DNA from: Planctomycetaceae bacterium
Lineage (GTDB): Bacteria > Planctomycetota > Planctomycetia > Pirellulales > Pirellulaceae
NCBI GenBank assembly: GCA_018658605.1
Contig: JABHUV010000249.1
Coordinates: 1-10,258, forward strand
Length of the DNA: 10,258 bases
Reading direction: 5' to 3'
The notes under the pieces are model-generated. The model was not told the origin of the DNA. It ran no database searches and saw only the letters and a program-made list of their open reading frames with translations. The position numbers and the translations under genes were made by a program. Shown piece by piece: positions 7,218-10,258 of this stretch (position 1 is the stretch's first letter; each line of letters begins with the position of its first letter).

Positions 7218-7384
7218 GGGTTGTTTATCGAGTACGGCAAATCTTTTTTCTCTTTACCTCAGGCCCCGGCTCTCGCTTGGGGGGACGACGATTTACTTTC
7301 ACTATAGTAGAATAAACGGCTGAAAAAGTGATGTAGCAATCGAGATATATTAGCAGTGCAAGCCATTAGAAAGAGCTTTGTTTT

Positions 7385-8635
7385 ATGTCGGTAGAAGAAA
7401 ATTTGGTTTTGGATAATGTTTCAGGGATTCTAGATAGTGCATTAGATGCCGGTGAAGGCTTGCTGCGATTGACTCCGACTTGGGTGCCTCGTAGCTTCCT
7501 TCATCCAGGGCGACGATTGCGCCTGCATACGGATGATTTATACGCATATGGTGCGGATCGTGGTGGTATCGATGAACGCTGGTTTGGTTCGACTACCGAA
7601 GCGGCTAATGAAGGACGCGTCTGGCACGAAGGTCTTAGTTTCTGCTCGTTTGAAGGTAAAACATTTCTATTAAGAGACGCGGTTAGCGAAGCTGGCAGTC
7701 GAGTTATTGGTGCTGCAATCTACGACAATTATGATCGCTGGCCCATTTACTCCAAGTTCTTTGACAACATGGGGCCCATTCCTCACCATATGCATCAACG
7801 ATTTGAAGATGCCGAGTTAGTTGGCCAAGAGGGCAAGCCGGAGAGTTATTACTTTGCTCCGCAATATAACAACGTTGACAATAATTTTAGCTATACTTTT
7901 ATGGGCCTCGAACCCGGTACGACCAAGGCTCAAGTTCGTAAGTGCTTGGAAGATTGGAACAAAGGTGACAATGGCATCCTGGATTTGTCCAAGGCTTATC
8001 GTTTGAAACGTGGTACTGGCTGGCTTATTCCACCAGGTGTTTTACACGCTCCAGGTTCTCTGTGTACTTACGAGCCACAGTGGGGAAGCGATGTCTTTGG
8101 TATGTTCCAATCGATTGTGGAAGGTCGATATGTTCCTTGGTCACTACTTGTGAAAGATATGCCGGAAGAAAAGCATCAGGATTTAGATTTCATCATGGGG
8201 CAACTCGATTGGGAAAAAAATATTGATCCTAACTTTAAGGACAATAATTACCTTGAACCGATCGTTGATCCTGAGAAAAGTGGTGTTGGCTATACAGATC
8301 GCTGGATTGTGTATGGAACGGTTGATAGTAAACAACTCTTCAGTGCCAAAGAACTTACCATCGCTCCGGGGGCAAAGTGTACACTGCAGGATCCTGGTGC
8401 TAGTAGCTGGATTACTACTCAAGGTAAAGGTCGCATTGGATCACTGGCATTGCAAACTCCCGCTTTGATTCGTTTTGGTGAGCATACTGAAGACGAAGTC
8501 TTTATTACTCACGAAGCAGCGATACGCGGTGTGGAAATTGAAAACACCGGTGCCGAAGACCTAGTAGGCTTGCGTTACTTTGGGCCTGATGTGCACGCGA
8601 ATCTTCCAGTTATGGGCGCCTACAAGAATAGCTAA
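7385..8635 (+). CDS. Cupin protein, class I mannose-6-phosphate isomerase-like
   Basis: A 416-residue cytoplasmic protein with a metal-binding cupin core. GPIPHHMHQRFEDAE (130-144) supplies His134, His135 and His137. GKPESYYF (150-157) gives Glu153, in the place of the K-[PT]-E-x-[WY] motif of type I phosphomannose isomerases. IPPGVLHAPGSL (215-226) gives His221, the usual fourth ligand. The second, C-terminal cupin-like half (about 315-405) has no equivalent ligand set and looks structural. The N-terminal 110 residues are not typical of ManA, so the substrate may be another sugar or sugar phosphate and I give no gene symbol. A purine-rich AGAAAGAG lies about nine bases before ATG 7385. It lies between the epimerase-like gene and the TIM-barrel isomerase, consistent with a ketose-aldose isomerisation step in the same pathway. 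Confidence 0.75.
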   Translation: MSVEENLVLDNVSGILDSALDAGEGLLRLTPTWVPRSFLHPGRRLRLHTDDLYAYGADRGGIDERWFGSTTEAANEGRVWHEGLSFCSFEGKTFLLRDAVSEAGSRVIGAAIYDNYDRWPIYSKFFDNMGPIPHHMHQRFEDAELVGQEGKPESYYFAPQYNNVDNNFSYTFMGLEPGTTKAQVRKCLEDWNKGDNGILDLSKAYRLKRGTGWLIPPGVLHAPGSLCTYEPQWGSDVFGMFQSIVEGRYVPWSLLVKDMPEEKHQDLDFIMGQLDWEKNIDPNFKDNNYLEPIVDPEKSGVGYTDRWIVYGTVDSKQLFSAKELTIAPGAKCTLQDPGASSWITTQGKGRIGSLALQTPALIRFGEHTEDEVFITHEAAIRGVEIENTGAEDLVGLRYFGPDVHANLPVMGAYKNS

Positions 8636-8673
8636 CTATCAAACGGTGATACGAAACAATTGCATTTTACGAC

Positions 8674-8678
8674 AGGAG
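8674..8678 (+). promoter_or_regulatory. Ribosome binding site deciding the TIM-barrel gene start
   Basis: AGGAG lies eight bases before ATG 8687. A competing ATG at 8683 overlaps it in another frame and yields only a short peptide, so the later ATG is the real start. Confidence 0.7.
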
Positions 8679-8686
8679 ATAGATGA

Positions 8687-9706
8687 ATGACTTCCTTAAA
8701 ACTGCACAACGCAATGTGGCCTGGCTTAGTTGGTAAAGGTGATGAAGAAGGTCAAGAACCGCCAATCAGTTTAGACCAGATGTTACAGTGGACGGCAGCT
8801 GCCGAAGTGGATGGTCAGAAGTTCAACGGCGTAGACTATTTTTTGTTTCATCCGCATACCGATCCGGATGCTAGTGAAGACGATATTCGCCGCATCGCTG
8901 ACCAGATTGCCAGCTATGACTTAGCCGTCGGATCTTTGGTTGCTCCGATTTGGCCAGGCACCGTTGGTGATTCCGCAATGGGGAGTGACGAACAACAGGA
9001 AAAGTTTCTCAGTGCTATTACTAAGGCATGTCGTATTGCGAAGATTTTCAACGAACATGGCATCCGTCAATATGGTGTTATTCGTATCGATTCAGCCGAG
9101 TTTGGTATCGACAAATGGCGTGAAGATTCCGCAGCTGGCACAGCTCGGATTATTGAAACGTTTACCAAGGCTGCTAATATCGCTGCGGATAACGGTGAAC
9201 GACTGGCCGCCGAAGGAGAAATTTGCTGGGCTGGGATGCACAGCTGGAAAGATATGCTTGATTTGCTTGAAGGCGTCGGCATGCCCGAAACATTAGGGTT
9301 CCAAGCGGACCAAGCACATACTTATTTGTATCTCATGGGTTATAACGCTCCTGAACACGCGTTACTGCAAGAAGGCTATAGTGAAGAAGAATTCTACGCT
9401 GCTTATGAAACGTTGACCGATAAATTACGGCCTTGGACAATTGACTTTCATGTTGCCCAAAACGATGGCACAGTACATGGTGCCGGGACGCATGACAAAA
9501 CAGGGAAGCACTGTCAAGCCGACGATCCTAATGGAAAATTAGATATTACTAAAACCGCAGGGTATTGGCTTGAAGGTGCCCAAGAGCGTGGGATACAACA
9601 TATCTGTTGGGATGGTTGTATGTTCCCTAACTCGGTGCTGGAATCACCGAATACGTGGAATGCGATTCTCAAAGCCATGGTCGATGTGCGGACGGCACAC
9701 AGTTAG
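8687..9706 (+). CDS. Sugar isomerase/epimerase, xylose-isomerase-like TIM barrel
   Basis: A 339-residue cytoplasmic protein of the AP-endonuclease-2/xylose-isomerase-like TIM-barrel family (as in IolE, hydroxypyruvate isomerase and tagatose epimerases). Expected metal and acid-base residues are visible: a glutamate in [13 protein letters not shown] (Glu176 or Glu178), Asp208 and His211 in QADQAHTY, His255 in [13 protein letters not shown], and His275 in [15 protein letters not shown]. Barrel strands begin at FNGVDYFLF (46-54) and end with [10 protein letters not shown] (306-315). The extended GKHC..DDP.GKLDI segment and the CWDGCMF ending mark a subgroup whose substrate I cannot name. It starts 51 bases after the cupin gene with a good AGGAG. 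A Gfo/Idh/MocA gene follows, a pairing common in inositol and rare-sugar catabolism. Confidence 0.87.
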   Translation: MTSLKLHNAMWPGLVGKGDEEGQEPPISLDQMLQWTAAAEVDGQKFNGVDYFLFHPHTDPDASEDDIRRIADQIASYDLAVGSLVAPIWPGTVGDSAMGSDEQQEKFLSAITKACRIAKIFNEHGIRQYGVIRIDSAEFGIDKWREDSAAGTARIIETFTKAANIAADNGERLAAEGEICWAGMHSWKDMLDLLEGVGMPETLGFQADQAHTYLYLMGYNAPEHALLQEGYSEEEFYAAYETLTDKLRPWTIDFHVAQNDGTVHGAGTHDKTGKHCQADDPNGKLDITKTAGYWLEGAQERGIQHICWDGCMFPNSVLESPNTWNAILKAMVDVRTAHS

Positions 9707-9786
9707 ATCGCAGAAGTATAGACCCGCCGATTATATTTTAGATAATAAAGTACTAACGACAGTTAATGAAAAGAAAGTGAAGTACC

Positions 9787-10258
9787 ATGACAAAGAAACC
9801 CCTAAACATTGGTATGATCGGTTACGGATTTATGGGCCGTACCCATTCCAACGCTTACTGCAAAGTTGGCCACTTTTTTGATTTGGAATATCAACCCGTC
9901 CTAAAAGCAGCTTGTGCACGTAACGAAGAGAACATCCAAAAGTTTGCGGACAACTGGGGATACGAATCTATTGAAACGGATTGGCGAGCATTGGTTGCTC
10001 GAGACGATATTGATGCAGTTGATATTTGTGTGCCTAACAATCTACACAAGGAAATTGCAATTGCTTGTGCTGAAGCTGGAAAGATGATTCTCTGTGAAAA
10101 ACCACTGGCAATGGACACTGCCGAAGGCGAAGAAATGTGTGACGCTGTGGAAAAAGCTGGCGTTGCCAATATTGTGTGGTACAACTATCGCCGAGTGCCA
10201 GCTGTCACATTAGCAAAACAACTGATCGATGAAGGACGGCTGGGGCGTATTTTCCATT
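9787..10258 (+). CDS. Gfo/Idh/MocA family NAD(P)-dependent oxidoreductase, N-terminal part, cut by right edge
   Basis: Translation from ATG 9787 gives 157 complete codons, open to the right edge. The dinucleotide-binding motif is GYGFMG (12-17) followed by RTHS. CVPNNLH (81-87) closes the Rossmann strand region and CEKPLAMD (103-110) carries the catalytic Lys-Pro of this family. YNYRRVPA (132-139) begins the C-terminal substrate domain. Members oxidise or reduce sugars, cyclitols or sugar acids with a nicotinamide cofactor. About half or slightly more of the usual 330-400 residues is missing. No signal peptide is present, so it is a cytoplasmic form rather than the Tat-exported form frequent in Planctomycetota. 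The 80-base gap after the TIM-barrel gene has no clear terminator, and the Shine-Dalgarno (GTGAAG) is weak. Likely partner of the preceding isomerase. Confidence 0.93.
   Translation, partial: MTKKPLNIGMIGYGFMGRTHSNAYCKVGHFFDLEYQPVLKAACARNEENIQKFADNWGYESIETDWRALVARDDIDAVDICVPNNLHKEIAIACAEAGKMILCEKPLAMDTAEGEEMCDAVEKAGVANIVWYNYRRVPAVTLAKQLIDEGRLGRIFH

Noticed and set aside
7264..7282. CCCC/GGGG hairpin after the DUF4432 gene as a terminator
   Set aside because: The stem has four G-C and two G-U pairs and no T-run follows; the nearby T-run (about 7242-7247) lies before it. Too weak to call.
7300..7307. CACTATAG, matching the core of a phage T7-type promoter
   Set aside because: Only this short core fits; the upstream TAATACGACT part is missing and nothing phage-related is nearby. 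It also lies in an ACTATAGT palindrome that can occur by chance.
8940..9296. 118-codon open frame inside the TIM-barrel gene
   Set aside because: Out of frame with a gene whose metal-site motifs are intact; its composition is that of a shadow frame.
9570..9881. Open frame of 103 codons spanning the end of the TIM-barrel gene and the start of the oxidoreductase gene
   Set aside because: It overlaps two well-supported genes in another frame and resembles no protein family.

Overview
The window looks like chromosome from a member of the Planctomycetota. The basis is inferential: an exported protein that starts its mature part with Cys-Pro-Phe-Cys and ends in a C-terminal anchor, paired DUF3299 proteins, and a sugar-utilisation run (DUF4432 epimerase, cupin, TIM-barrel isomerase, Gfo/Idh/MocA oxidoreductase) of a kind I associate with that phylum. 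Base composition looks moderate and even by eye (not counted). All nine recognised genes lie on the + strand, and I see no RNA gene, insertion sequence, phage gene or CRISPR array.

Region 1 (1-575) is the C-terminal two thirds of lipoyl synthase, cut by the left edge. Region 2 (about 576-5996) is the most interesting part. A LolD/MacB-type ATPase and a four-helix FtsX/MacB-type permease overlap by 4 bases and are followed by a probable intrinsic terminator. Next come an exported CPFC protein, a membrane-anchored DUF4190-DUF3299 protein and a secreted DUF3299 protein. The ATPase/permease/DUF3299 combination resembles, from memory, zinc-starvation (Zur-controlled) clusters of gammaproteobacteria such as PA4063-PA4066 of Pseudomonas aeruginosa and zrgABCDE of Vibrio cholerae. 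Here the usual histidine-rich DUF2796 partner is absent and a CPFC protein sits in the locus instead. I infer a metal-related envelope transport system; the substrate is not proven by sequence.

Region 3 (6048 to the right edge) is a carbohydrate-processing gene run. It holds a DUF4432 aldose-epimerase-fold protein, a mannose-6-phosphate-isomerase-like cupin, a xylose-isomerase-like TIM-barrel protein and the N-terminal part of an NAD(P)-dependent Gfo/Idh/MocA oxidoreductase. Together they could anomerise, isomerise and oxidise or reduce a sugar or cyclitol, but the substrate cannot be read from the sequence.

No gene-free stretch exceeds 300 bases. The longest gaps are 576-704, 2912-3105, 4585-4752 and 7218-7384. 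The 4585-4752 leader has complementary segments that could form alternative RNA hairpins.
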